From Bacteroidales bacterium (GTDB lineage Bacteria > Bacteroidota > Bacteroidia > Bacteroidales > GCA-2748055): a stretch of 64,000 nt of DNA. Location: contig JAIPBT010000008.1 in the NCBI GenBank assembly GCA_021738565.1, positions 47,236 through 111,235 on the forward strand, given 5' to 3'. A model generated the notes under the pieces. The model was not told the DNA's origin. It did not search any database and worked only from the letters and a program-made list of their open reading frames with translations. A program made the position numbers and the translations under genes. Shown here one piece after another: positions 20,510-30,093 of the stretch. Positions within the stretch are counted from its first letter, which is position 1, and the number at the start of each line of letters is the position of its first letter.

Positions 20510-22839
20510 CAGAATTTAAAATTATAGGTAATTGCCGGTATTATTGAAAACAGGTAGGTCATTTCAGCATACGTGATGTTGGGATTTTCATCATCCTGCA
20601 AAAAGTTCAGTGTCCATACATTCTTCCTGGCATATGCGTTGTATACTGAAAAGTTCCATTCACTTGACCAGGGTCGCTTTGGCCTCGTTTTATCCTTAAT
20701 GGTAACAGAAATATCCAGTCTGTGATAATCAGGCAGCCTGTATTCATTCCTTCCGATATACACAGGTAAGATATTGCCTTCTATGCTGTACCTTCCGACA
20801 GGAAGTGTATACGGCAGACCACTTGAATATATCCAATTTGCAGATACATTGACCCGGTCATTGATGTCATAACTGCCCACCACGGCCAGATCATTGGGCT
20901 TATCGTAAGGAGCCGAATAGGGATTGCCATTGTTTACATCCTTTATCTCTCTTATTGTACGGGAATAAGTATAGCTGAGCCACCCGGAGAATTTTTTATC
21001 ACTATACCTGAAAAATAATTCAGCACCTGCTGATGTTGCAGTTCCTGTTCTAACCTCGCCTTCCAGGTATCTGTTTAGTATCAACTGGGCATGTTCGGCA
21101 AAATCAATGGATTGGTCCATCTGTTTATAATATATCTCGATGGAGGATTCCAGCTTATTGTCAAGAAAATTCCTGAAATACCCTGCCGAATATTGATTTG
21201 AAAGCTGGGGTTTTATATTGGGTGAAGCTGGAAACCATATGTCCAGTGGAGTACCGGCACTGCTGTTCGATGCCAGCTGTAAGTATTGAATGGTTCGTGA
21301 ATAGCTGAATTTTATACTATTTGCTTCATTGATCTTAAAATTGGCAGCCAATCTTGGTTCCAGTCCCCTGTATGTATTAAAAATCTCACGCTTATCATAT
21401 TCGGTGGAATCGACGACCTGGTAATTATTATCATATTCATAGAAAACAGCTTCTCCAATGTTATCAAACTGTGAATACCTGAGTCCGTACCTGACAGAAA
21501 AAGCCTTTCCAAATCTGGATTCTCCTGAGAGATAACTACCGCTTTCAAGTGTATAATTAGGAGAATAGGTGGTTGTGTCATTATCACCTTCACCGTTCTG
21601 GGTTATTATCTCCCCGGGTGAAATGATGTGATATGTCGATGAAGCTCCGAACCTAAAGGTGTGTTCAGGCAAAGGATAATATATAAAATCAGCTTTTACG
21701 GAATAATCTGTTAATTTGGAAAGCCACGTAAAGCGGGGAACAGCATCATCCGGGGTGCCAAGGTTGTAATAATAACTTGAATTTATCAACGTAAAATTGC
21801 TGAACAATTTCTTGGAAAAAAGATGGTTCCAACGAAATGTAAAAGTGCTGTTGCCAAATGATATTCCGGCGAAATCATTTGAAAAGATATCCTTCCCGTT
21901 GTATGCAGAAAGGTAAAACCTGTTGTTTTCATTCAGGGTGTAATTGATCTTGCCGTTGAGATCATAGAAATACAATGCATTATCTCTGATTGCTGTATCC
22001 CTGGCCAATGGAAGAAAAACATCAGCGTAAGTCCGCCTGCCTGCAACAAGAAAAGATCCTTTTTGTGAAAACAGGGGACCTTCCAATGTAAGTCTGCTGG
22101 ATATAGTGCCGATCCCTCCTGCTCCGCTGATCTCTTTGTTATTTCCATCTTTCATGCGTACATCCAGCAAAGATGCAAGCCTTCCACCAGATCTGGCGGG
22201 GATGTCACCTTTGTAAAGTTTGACGTCCTTGATCGCATCATTATTAAATACAGAAAAGAAACCAAGAAGATGTGATGCATTGTATACAGTAGCTTCATCA
22301 AGCAGTATAAGATTCTGGTCAGGACTTCCTCCCCTGACGCTGAACCCAGAAGATCCTTCACTGGTTACCTGTACACCCGGAAGTAATTGAATGGCTTTAA
22401 TAACGTCCACTTCTCCCAGCAGTGCAGGAATTTTGCGAATGGTTTTCATCTGCAATTTTGTGGCTCCTGTTTCAAGACTGGTTATGTTGGAATTGGATGC
22501 TTCAGCTGTAATAACAACCTCTTCAATTTCCTGAGCAGATTCTTTTAATTCAATATCTATCTCAGAATCTTCAATGAAATTCAGCGGTTTTGAAACCGAT
22601 TGGAAACCGATATAAGAATATATAAGTGTGTAAAATCCCGGGGAGAGAGAAATGGAGTAAAACCCATACTGGTTGGTGATTGTTCCTGAACCTGTTTCCA
22701 ATATTGCGATGTTAGCGCCAATGAGGTCCTCCCCTGTTTGCGAATCTCTCAGGTATCCACTTACTGTTACCCTGTTTTGCGAAATAGCAGATATTGTGAA
22801 AAAAATAAAAAGTACTGAGGTGACAATTATTCTTGACAT
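20509..22839 (-). CDS. TonB-dependent receptor with carboxypeptidase-regulatory-like domain (paralogue)
   Basis: 776 residues. Signal peptide (MSRIIVTSVLFIFFTISAISQ), CarboxypepD_reg-like domain ~22-105 (VSGYLRDSQTGEDLIGANIA), plug (IPALLGEVDVIKAIQLLPGV, SVRGGSPDQNLILLDEATVYN) and barrel ending in YNFKF. The plug is nearly identical to that of the receptor at 6029-8440, while the barrel is only moderately similar, so the two are diverged paralogues with a shared mechanism and probably different ligands. The stop codon overlaps the start of the DUF4249 gene. Another receptor gene lies 68 bp upstream on the same strand. Confidence 0.9.
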   Translation of the reverse strand: MSRIIVTSVLFIFFTISAISQNRVTVSGYLRDSQTGEDLIGANIAILETGSGTITNQYGFYSISLSPGFYTLIYSYIGFQSVSKPLNFIEDSEIDIELKESAQEIEEVVITAEASNSNITSLETGATKLQMKTIRKIPALLGEVDVIKAIQLLPGVQVTSEGSSGFSVRGGSPDQNLILLDEATVYNASHLLGFFSVFNNDAIKDVKLYKGDIPARSGGRLASLLDVRMKDGNNKEISGAGGIGTISSRLTLEGPLFSQKGSFLVAGRRTYADVFLPLARDTAIRDNALYFYDLNGKINYTLNENNRFYLSAYNGKDIFSNDFAGISFGNSTFTFRWNHLFSKKLFSNFTLINSSYYYNLGTPDDAVPRFTWLSKLTDYSVKADFIYYPLPEHTFRFGASSTYHIISPGEIITQNGEGDNDTTTYSPNYTLESGSYLSGESRFGKAFSVRYGLRYSQFDNIGEAVFYEYDNNYQVVDSTEYDKREIFNTYRGLEPRLAANFKINEANSIKFSYSRTIQYLQLASNSSAGTPLDIWFPASPNIKPQLSNQYSAGYFRNFLDNKLESSIEIYYKQMDQSIDFAEHAQLILNRYLEGEVRTGTATSAGAELFFRYSDKKFSGWLSYTYSRTIREIKDVNNGNPYSAPYDKPNDLAVVGSYDINDRVNVSANWIYSSGLPYTLPVGRYSIEGNILPVYIGRNEYRLPDYHRLDISVTIKDKTRPKRPWSSEWNFSVYNAYARKNVWTLNFLQDDENPNITYAEMTYLFSIIPAITYNFKF

Positions 22840-22907
22840 TTACATCCGTTACCTTAAGCCATCTAAACAAATATCTGAAAAATAAAGCTGATTTAAGCAT
22901 GACATCA

Positions 22908-25394
22908 TTAAAACCCGGAATCCATTTCCACAGCTCCGCCCCCTTGCTGTCGGTAATCAGGGGTACGCGACCTGTAGTTATTGATCCTGTAGCTGAGCGA
23001 AAGCATAACCACCCTGGGTTCACGTTGCATAAAGACATACTGCGAAAATCCTTCTCCGCTGGCAGTAAATTCCCTCTTCATGCTGCCGAAAAGATCCCTT
23101 ACCTGAAGGGTTGCTGATAACTTACGTTCAAAAAAGTCCTGTCTTATTGCAAGGTTCACATAGTACATGCCTTCCGAAGTGCCCTGGGCAGTGACAGAAG
23201 GACCGTTGTATCCAACGTTTGTCTGGACCCTGCTGGTTGGAGTTATTGTAAATGTACTGTTTAGATTTGCACGCCAGCTGATGTTGGAATTATCAAATTT
23301 CTTTCCGTTCAGTTCTCCTGTAATCCTGTAATAGTACAGATTGGTACTGGTGTTCATTTTGAACCATTTCGCAAACTGCCAGTTTATCATAACCTCAGAC
23401 CCGATAACATGGTCCTGGTTCAGGTTTGTAAACCTATGGTAAAAAATACCTTCATTTTCATTGAATTCTGTGATACGTGAAATCAGGTTTGTAGTATTTC
23501 TGTAATATGCTTCATAGGCCAGGAAATTCTTTCCCCAACCTTTCTGGTATCCAAATTCAAGGGAATTTACATATTCAGGTTCAAGACCAGGATTTCCAAT
23601 CCTTACAGTTTGTTTGTCAATGAAACTTGGAATAGAGTCAAGGTAGTAACCTCTGGGACGGTTTACGCGTCGGCTGTAGCTGGTCATAACCTGGTGATCA
23701 TTTTTAAATTGCCTTGCTAAATGCAGGGTCGGATACAGGTCAAACCTGTTGATCTCGTATGAGCTATTGAAATTTTCATATTCTATGAGCCTGTATGTAT
23801 ATTCCCCCCTTAAACCAGCCTGGATCTGAAGGTTGTTTATTTTTCCACCATACTGGGCGTAAACACCCTGGATATTCCTGATGTACTTGATCTCACTGCT
23901 GTTTTCTCCGATTGCTTCCCATGTATCAGTATCCGGGTCATATTGTTGAAATATGAAATCTTCATTATCAGTATCGATCCTGGACTGGTAACCGGCTTCC
24001 AATAGTCCCCCGGCAACAGGGCGGCTGTAATCCACCTGCAGCCTGTATTCATTGTCAGTTCCTGTTTCAAGATTCCTGCTGCTTGTTGGACCTTCGGACG
24101 GTAAAAGGTTGTAATTTTCATCTGCTTCCTGGTATTCTGATACTTCCGTGCCCTCCCCAGTTCTGCGAGAATAATTGGCCATTACAAGCAGTTTATGATC
24201 TGCTGAGTCAAACCTGTGCGTGAAGTTTAAATTACCACTGTAGTAAAGGCGATCCCTTGTTAAATAGTCGGTATTCACATAATACCTTTCTTCTGTTGCG
24301 GGAACAGTATATTCATAAGAATTATTTGATCGGTCAATGCCGAATTTATAGCTTCCACCATTCAGTTCAAGTGCAACATTGCTCTTGTCGGATATATCAT
24401 AGTCGAAACCTGTTTTTAATTGGGCACCGCCCCTGACGAAATTAAAATTCCCTGTTGCAACATTGTATGAATCTTCTGTATTATCCCCGAAGGTGATCTG
24501 CTCACGTTCAAGAGTTCCTGCATACAGGTTGTCGTTCCATCCTCCCCCGATAAAATAGTTAAAATCACCCATTCTCCGGTTTATCAAACCATCCGCCCTG
24601 TATTTATTATTGAGCCCTGCAGAGAGATTCACTATACCTGTTGTGCCTTTTTGGATGTGCTTCTTCAGTACTACATTTACAATTCCCCCGTTTCCATCCG
24701 GATCATATTTCACGGAGGGATTTGTAATGATCTCAATATTCTGAATATTGGCTGCCGGTATTTGTCTCAGGGCATCAGCCGCGTCCAGTACAGTGGGTTT
24801 TCCATTGATCAATACAGTAAAGTTGCTGCTTCCACGCAGAGAAACATTTCCTTCAATATCAACATTGACAGACGGAGTGTTTTCAAGAACATCAACTGCC
24901 GTGCCACCTGCTGCGCTCAGGTCTTCGCTTACATTAACAACTTTTTTGTCAAGTTTGTATTCTACCCGGCGCTGATCGGCAACAACTTCAACTTCATCAA
25001 TAGAATTAGAGCTTACTGATAATTGCACTTCACCGAGGTTAAGGCTCCTTACATCCCGCGTTAAAATAACAGGACTTACCACTGACTTCTCGTACCCAAT
25101 AAATTTAATCTCCATGTAATACCGGCCGAATGGTATCTCTTCAAGCTGGAACCTTCCATCGGTATTTGTTACGGTGCCTGTTACCAGGCTGGAATCATTC
25201 AGTTTGTAGACTGCAATACTGGTGTATTCCAGTGGGCTTTCGGTGTTTTCCTCAATCACAGTTCCTGTTATAACACCTTTGATCTCCGGATTGTCACCTC
25301 CAGGATTCGGTCCGCTTTGCCCGACTGCTCCTATTGTAGCAATCAAGATGAGAAAAGAGGTATAATATAATCTTGTATTGAATAAAGTTTTCAT
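22908..25394 (-). CDS. Outer-membrane beta-barrel receptor of the TonB-dependent type, third copy
   Basis: 828 residues. Signal peptide to about residue 26 (MKTLFNTRLYYTSFLILIATIGAVGQ), a carboxypeptidase-regulatory-like domain (~38-120, ITGTVIEENTESPLEYTSIA), a plug (LENTPSVNVDIEGNVSLRGS, VLINGKPTVLD, NIEIITNPSVKYDPDG) and a long barrel of the outer_membrane_beta-barrel_family type. The plug differs from the two DUF4249-linked receptors, so it belongs to another subfamily, often of unknown ligand. The C-terminus (RQQGGGAVEMDSGF) lacks the classic terminal aromatic pattern. It precedes the second receptor/DUF4249 pair on the same strand and may be co-transcribed. Confidence 0.87.
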   Translation of the reverse strand: MKTLFNTRLYYTSFLILIATIGAVGQSGPNPGGDNPEIKGVITGTVIEENTESPLEYTSIAVYKLNDSSLVTGTVTNTDGRFQLEEIPFGRYYMEIKFIGYEKSVVSPVILTRDVRSLNLGEVQLSVSSNSIDEVEVVADQRRVEYKLDKKVVNVSEDLSAAGGTAVDVLENTPSVNVDIEGNVSLRGSSNFTVLINGKPTVLDAADALRQIPAANIQNIEIITNPSVKYDPDGNGGIVNVVLKKHIQKGTTGIVNLSAGLNNKYRADGLINRRMGDFNYFIGGGWNDNLYAGTLEREQITFGDNTEDSYNVATGNFNFVRGGAQLKTGFDYDISDKSNVALELNGGSYKFGIDRSNNSYEYTVPATEERYYVNTDYLTRDRLYYSGNLNFTHRFDSADHKLLVMANYSRRTGEGTEVSEYQEADENYNLLPSEGPTSSRNLETGTDNEYRLQVDYSRPVAGGLLEAGYQSRIDTDNEDFIFQQYDPDTDTWEAIGENSSEIKYIRNIQGVYAQYGGKINNLQIQAGLRGEYTYRLIEYENFNSSYEINRFDLYPTLHLARQFKNDHQVMTSYSRRVNRPRGYYLDSIPSFIDKQTVRIGNPGLEPEYVNSLEFGYQKGWGKNFLAYEAYYRNTTNLISRITEFNENEGIFYHRFTNLNQDHVIGSEVMINWQFAKWFKMNTSTNLYYYRITGELNGKKFDNSNISWRANLNSTFTITPTSRVQTNVGYNGPSVTAQGTSEGMYYVNLAIRQDFFERKLSATLQVRDLFGSMKREFTASGEGFSQYVFMQREPRVVMLSLSYRINNYRSRTPDYRQQGGGAVEMDSGF

Positions 25395-25479
25395 TGTCTT
25401 TCACTAGTTGTTACAACTGTGTAAGACAATAAAAACCTTAAAGAGTTTAAAAAGGAAATGTTAATTTTTAATAAATCGA

Positions 25480-26979
25480 TCAGACTACCTGGCTCAATGC
25501 ATCAATAAATGCCTCAACAGATGCGGTAATAATGTCTGTTGATGCAGAGAATCCATAGTAGATCTGTCCCCTGGATTCAACCTGTACATGAACCTTGCCA
25601 AGATCGTTGCTGCCCCTGTGAATGGCCTGGATAAGAAATTCTTCAAGCCTGACCTTCTTTTTAACGATATTTTTAACCGCTGTGAATGATGCATCCACGG
25701 GGCCGTTTCCTTCTGCAGTTTCAGTATAGCAAGAACCTTCCCATTCCAATGTGACGGTTGCAACTGGTATAGAACCTTTTCCACAAAGCACCTGCAACCT
25801 GTGTAAATGCAGATTGCGCGTGATATCCCTTGAACTTGCACCGACAAGAGCTTTCAGATCATCATCACCAACTTCTTTTTTGGCATCGGCCACTTCAAGA
25901 AATTGTTCATAGAGTGCATCAAGTGCTTCTTTTTCAAAAGTGTATCCAAGTTGTTTCAGTCTGTGCTTCAATGCTGCCCGGCCACTCCGGGCTGTAAGGA
26001 CAAATGATGATTCTTTGATCCCTACGGTTTTTGGATTGATGATCTCGTAGTTTTCCCTTCTTTTAAGTACACCGTCCTGATGTATTCCTGATGAATGTGC
26101 AAATGCATTCCTGCCGACGATTGCTTTGTTGGGCTGAACAGGCATTCGCATAAGGGTCGATACCATCCGGCTTGACTTGTATATTTTTCTTGGATTTATA
26201 TTTGTAGTGAGATTCAGGTGTTTTCGGCTTTTCATGATCATTACCACCTCTTCAAGCGAAGTGTTACCGGCACGTTCCCCGATTCCGTTTATGGTTACCT
26301 CCACCTGGCGGGCACCGTTAAGAATTCCTGACATGGTATTTGCTGTGGCCATGCCCAAGTCGTTGTGGCAATGCGTTGAAAGAATAGCCTTGTGTATGTT
26401 CGGCACATTCTCTGCAAGGTATTTTATTTTTTTTCCATATTCTTCAGGCAATGTATATCCGGTGGTGTCTGGAATGTTGATCACGGTTGCACCTGCATCG
26501 ATCATTTTTTCAACGACCTGAGCAAGAAAATTATTGTCTGTTCTCCCGGCATCCTCAGCATAGAATTCGACATCCTCAACAAAAGACTTTGCATATTTTA
26601 CAGCCTCTGCTCCCCTTTCGATGATCTTTTCGGGCGTACTGTTAAGTTTATGATAGATATGGTAGTATGAGGTTCCTATACCGGTATGGATCCTTGGTCT
26701 TTTGGCAAACTTCAGTGCGTCTGCGGCAACTTCGATGTCTTTCTTTATAGCCCGTGTAAGTCCGCAGACAACCGGTTCAACAACTGCTTTTGATATTTCA
26801 ATAACCGAATTGAAATCACCAGGACTGGAAATCGGGAAGCCGGCCTCAATTATGTCAACTCCCAAATCTTCAAGCATTTTCGCAACTTCAATCTTCTCAA
26901 TGGTATTTAACTGGCAACCTGGCACCTGCTCACCATCCCTCAAAGTTGTATCAAAAATATAAACCCGTTCTTTACTCAT
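25480..26979 (-). CDS. leuA: 2-isopropylmalate synthase
   Basis: First committed step of leucine synthesis: acetyl-CoA plus 2-oxoisovalerate to 2-isopropylmalate. 499 residues, the short LeuA form. Seen: [13 protein letters not shown] at the start of the TIM barrel, metal-binding [31 protein letters not shown], and a C-terminal regulatory (leucine-binding) domain from about residue 380 with [16 protein letters not shown] and [13 protein letters not shown]. Homocitrate and citramalate synthases share the barrel and cannot be fully excluded, but full length and motifs fit LeuA. It stands alone; leuB, leuC and leuD are not in the window. Confidence 0.9.
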   Translation of the reverse strand: MSKERVYIFDTTLRDGEQVPGCQLNTIEKIEVAKMLEDLGVDIIEAGFPISSPGDFNSVIEISKAVVEPVVCGLTRAIKKDIEVAADALKFAKRPRIHTGIGTSYYHIYHKLNSTPEKIIERGAEAVKYAKSFVEDVEFYAEDAGRTDNNFLAQVVEKMIDAGATVINIPDTTGYTLPEEYGKKIKYLAENVPNIHKAILSTHCHNDLGMATANTMSGILNGARQVEVTINGIGERAGNTSLEEVVMIMKSRKHLNLTTNINPRKIYKSSRMVSTLMRMPVQPNKAIVGRNAFAHSSGIHQDGVLKRRENYEIINPKTVGIKESSFVLTARSGRAALKHRLKQLGYTFEKEALDALYEQFLEVADAKKEVGDDDLKALVGASSRDITRNLHLHRLQVLCGKGSIPVATVTLEWEGSCYTETAEGNGPVDASFTAVKNIVKKKVRLEEFLIQAIHRGSNDLGKVHVQVESRGQIYYGFSASTDIITASVEAFIDALSQVV

Positions 26980-27523
26980 AACTTATAATTTGGACCTGTG
27001 TCATTGAATGATCCTGCAAATTTATGTTTTAAAACAGAACCGCCTTATGAAAATCAAGTTTTTTAAGGTAAAATGTGATATTTTATTACGAAATCACATT
27101 ATTCTGAAGAAATTATAACCGTTCAGACATACATCATAGAAAAGATGATTATCCTGTGCAGGGGATCCTGCTGTGCTTGATAAGAAAGCGACAAGAGCAT
27201 CCCGATAGCCATCGGGATCGAACGCGTGCCGCCATAGCTTTAGCGGTGGCGCATGACTGAACCGAGCCATGATCCGCCGGTTGGCGGAACAAATAAGATT
27301 ATGATTATAACACTTTATAGGCAAGGAACCTTTGAAAAGCTGTCATGGCGAGCTCCATCTGACAAAATAAAATAAGCAATGACAGATGAAAAACAGGAGT
27401 CCCGATATATTATCGGGATGACTGTTTTGAAGTCGAGCATAACGCAGCTATTGGCGTTTTCTTTCAAGCACTAAATAATTATTTGGAAGTGTGCAGTATA
27501 TCGAAATTGGAAACCCGGTGTGG
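26980..27523. repeat. Gene-free region with short perfect palindromes
   Basis: 544 bp between leuA and the flavodoxin gene, no convincing gene. Three perfect hairpins: ATCCCGAT/ATCGGGAT (27199-27206, 27211-27218), TCCGCC/GGCGGA (27273-27278, 27283-27288) and TCCCGATA/TATCGGGA (27400-27407, 27411-27418). The first and third share the core CCCGAT/ATCGGG, so they look like two copies of one repeat family. The GC content of these islands is higher than that of the flanks. They may be REP-like mobile palindromes or transcript ends of the minus-strand operon. Confidence 0.55.
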
Positions 27524-28030
27524 TCAGCTGAATGCTTTTTTCAGATCGGTAACCCATCCGGTAACCCTTTCTTTGTTTTTTGAACTTTGGTTTTCATAGT
27601 CTATGGCAAGTCCGACAAATTGATCACCCCTTTCGGCAAGGGACCTTTCATAGGCATATCCCTCCGTGCTTGTAAAACCAACTATTTCTGCACCAAGGGA
27701 TTCCATGAATTCTGCCATAATCCCTACGCCATCCTGAAAATTCTCAGGATATCCCTTCTGATCACCCAGTCCAAAAATGGCAACCTTTTTTTCTTTCAGG
27801 TCCAGTTCCTCGAGATCCGGAATCAGTTCATCCCAGTAATTCGGCAATTCACCGTCAAACCAGGTTGGGACACCAAGGATTAACTGGTCATATGCATTGA
27901 ATTTTTCTGCATTGATCTCCTCTGCATTGACCATTTCAACGGAATCATCATTGAATGCTTCCTTGATCATTTCTGCAATTTTTGAGGTTTTCTTTGTATT
28001 AAAACTGTAAACGATTGCGATTTTCTTCAT
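27524..28030 (-). CDS. fldA: Flavodoxin
   Basis: 168 residues, long-chain flavodoxin carrying FMN; a low-potential one-electron carrier. FMN phosphate loop YSFNTKKTSKIA replaces the usual GSxTGNT with S-F-N-T-K-K-T, and the isoalloxazine loops are LGVPTWFDGELPNYWDE and FGLGDQKGYPENFQDGVG (Trp and Tyr flank the flavin). Its start is 3 bp after the stop of the fused E1 gene, so it belongs to the E2-E1 operon. Flavodoxin usually replaces ferredoxin under iron limitation. Its presence here hints at an electron-transfer link with 2-oxoacid oxidation, which is inference. Confidence 0.93.
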   Translation of the reverse strand: MKKIAIVYSFNTKKTSKIAEMIKEAFNDDSVEMVNAEEINAEKFNAYDQLILGVPTWFDGELPNYWDELIPDLEELDLKEKKVAIFGLGDQKGYPENFQDGVGIMAEFMESLGAEIVGFTSTEGYAYERSLAERGDQFVGLAIDYENQSSKNKERVTGWVTDLKKAFS

Positions 28031-28033
28031 GAT

Positions 28034-30073
28034 TTAATATTGAATAATCTTGTCCAGTGCTTTCTGTATCCTGTCCACATCAGGCAGGATTGCTTTTTCA
28101 AGTATCCTGTTAAAACCAACAGGTGTAAAGGTAGATCCTACCCTGACAACAGGTCCGTCGAGGTATTCAAAGGCAGACTCGGTGATTTGGGCTGCAAGTT
28201 CTCCCCCGAATCCTCCAAATACTTTATCCTCGTGTACAATAAGTACCTTACCGGTTTTTTTGACACTATTCAGGATGGTTTCCGTGTCAAGCGGGTTCAG
28301 CGACCTCAGGTCGATAACTTCTGTTGAGACATCCTTTTCGGTCATATGATCTGCTATCTCCATACACATTGGCGTTGTATTTCCATAGGTGATTACGGTG
28401 ACATCTGAACCCTCTTTCCTGACCCGTGCTTTACCGAAGGGTACTTCAAAATCATCCGGGATCGGAGCTGCTGCCTTAGGTGCATTATACAATGCTTTCG
28501 GTTCAAGGAAAAGCGTGACGCCCCTGGATCGTATGCTTGTTCTGAGCAGCCCTGCCGCATCATCAGCATAGGTTGGGTATACGACCCTGATACCTGGAAG
28601 GGTTGTAAGTGTGCCCTCAATGGTCTGACTATGATAGAGTCCGCCACCGATATAGCCACCGGAAGCCAACCTTATGGTAATATTGGGGCTGAATTTGCCA
28701 TTGGTCCTCCAGAAATCATGTGAGGTGTCCAGCAGCTGTTCCATGGCAGGCCAGAAATAGTCTGCAAATTCAGCACCTTCAACTACAATTCTTATTTTAT
28801 CGTTGAACCGACTCATACCGTTTGCGGTGCCAACAATGAAGTCTTCGGCAATGGGGGCATTGAAAACCCTTTCCTTACCGAATTCCTGCTGCATTCCTTT
28901 TGTAACGTTGAAAATCCCCCCCTTTTCCTTATAGGCAATATCCTGCCCCCAGATATAGGTATCCGGGTTGTGCCTGAATTCTGCCTTCAGTGTTTCATTC
29001 AATGCCTCGATCAGTTTTTTTGGTTCTCCTTCATGGTTGTGGAGTCCATCAGGGTATTTTTCTGATACATAGGGCTCGGCAATAACATGATCAAATATTG
29101 AAGAGGGATCGGGATCAGGAGCGCTCATTGCGGCTTTGTGTGCCTTTTTAACAATTTCTTTCGCTTCTTCTTCTATTGATTTCAGTTCTTCCTCTGTAAA
29201 ACGTTCATACCTGAGCAACAATCTCCTGTATTTTGCAAGCGGATCATATTCATTGATGTAATTCAATTCATAATCATCACGATACAGTTCATGCCGGTCA
29301 GAATTTGAATGTGAATGTATTCTGACACAATTTGCCTGCACAATAACCGGATGTTCATGTTTTTCCACGTATTCTTTTGCTGCCGCCATGGTATTCATAG
29401 AATCGAATACATCCTTTCCGTTGCAATGGAAGATCTTCAGGTATTTAAATCCTGAAAAATTATCTGCGACCTTTCTGTTGGCAGTCTGGTCTTTCTTTGG
29501 AACAGATATTCCATACCCGTTGTCCTGGAAAACGAAAATGACCGGCAATTGCTCATTTGATGCACCATTAATGGCTTCATATACATAGCCTTCCGATACC
29601 GATGACTCTCCTTTGCTGCTGATAGCAACCCCTGGCACCTTGTACTTTTTGAGGGCCCGTCCCACACCGGTTGCATGCAAGGCATGGTTGCCTGTACAGG
29701 ATGAAGTATTGTGTATGTTCCATTCCGGTTTTGCAAAGTGGTTGGACATATGTCTTCCTCCGCCGGCCACATCGGTATCTTTGGATATTCCGTTAAGAAT
29801 AATTTCTTCAGCCGTCAATCCAGCCGAGATCGCTGTTAGCATGTCACGGTAGTATGGAAACAAATGATCGTGCTCCTTGTCAAAAACCTGGCCGATGGCC
29901 AGCTGTATTCCATCATGACCGGCAAACGGGGCATGATAGGACCATCCGATTGCCTGCTTAAGATAATTGGGAGCCCTGTCATCAAGGATCCTTCCAAGCA
30001 CCATCAGGCGAAACCAATTTTCGAGGGTCTCTTTATCTGTTTTTTTTATATGATATTTTTTTTCAACTGACAT
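28034..30073 (-). CDS. 2-oxoacid dehydrogenase E1, fused alpha and beta subunits
   Basis: Thiamine-diphosphate-dependent decarboxylase of a 2-oxoacid dehydrogenase complex. 679 residues from ATG 30073; an upstream TTG is open but not needed. Residues ~1-330 are the alpha part (RHMSNHFAKPEWNIHNTSSC, FVFQDNGYGISVP). Residues ~350-679 are the beta part (GQDIAYKEKGGIFNVTKGMQ, FNAPIAEDFIVGTANG, RLASGGYIGGGLYHSQ). The alpha-beta fusion is common in Bacteroidota and the substrate (pyruvate or branched-chain oxoacid) cannot be decided. It follows the E2 gene by 20 bp; E3 is not in the window. Dehydrogenases of this type feed acetyl- or branched acyl-CoA into metabolism. Confidence 0.92.
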   Translation of the reverse strand: MSVEKKYHIKKTDKETLENWFRLMVLGRILDDRAPNYLKQAIGWSYHAPFAGHDGIQLAIGQVFDKEHDHLFPYYRDMLTAISAGLTAEEIILNGISKDTDVAGGGRHMSNHFAKPEWNIHNTSSCTGNHALHATGVGRALKKYKVPGVAISSKGESSVSEGYVYEAINGASNEQLPVIFVFQDNGYGISVPKKDQTANRKVADNFSGFKYLKIFHCNGKDVFDSMNTMAAAKEYVEKHEHPVIVQANCVRIHSHSNSDRHELYRDDYELNYINEYDPLAKYRRLLLRYERFTEEELKSIEEEAKEIVKKAHKAAMSAPDPDPSSIFDHVIAEPYVSEKYPDGLHNHEGEPKKLIEALNETLKAEFRHNPDTYIWGQDIAYKEKGGIFNVTKGMQQEFGKERVFNAPIAEDFIVGTANGMSRFNDKIRIVVEGAEFADYFWPAMEQLLDTSHDFWRTNGKFSPNITIRLASGGYIGGGLYHSQTIEGTLTTLPGIRVVYPTYADDAAGLLRTSIRSRGVTLFLEPKALYNAPKAAAPIPDDFEVPFGKARVRKEGSDVTVITYGNTTPMCMEIADHMTEKDVSTEVIDLRSLNPLDTETILNSVKKTGKVLIVHEDKVFGGFGGELAAQITESAFEYLDGPVVRVGSTFTPVGFNRILEKAILPDVDRIQKALDKIIQY

Positions 30074-30093
30074 TGTAATCAAATTGTTAGATT

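Noticed and set aside
27094..27324. 76-codon minus-strand frame in the leuA/flavodoxin gap
   Set aside because: It crosses the palindromes and has no recognisable feature.
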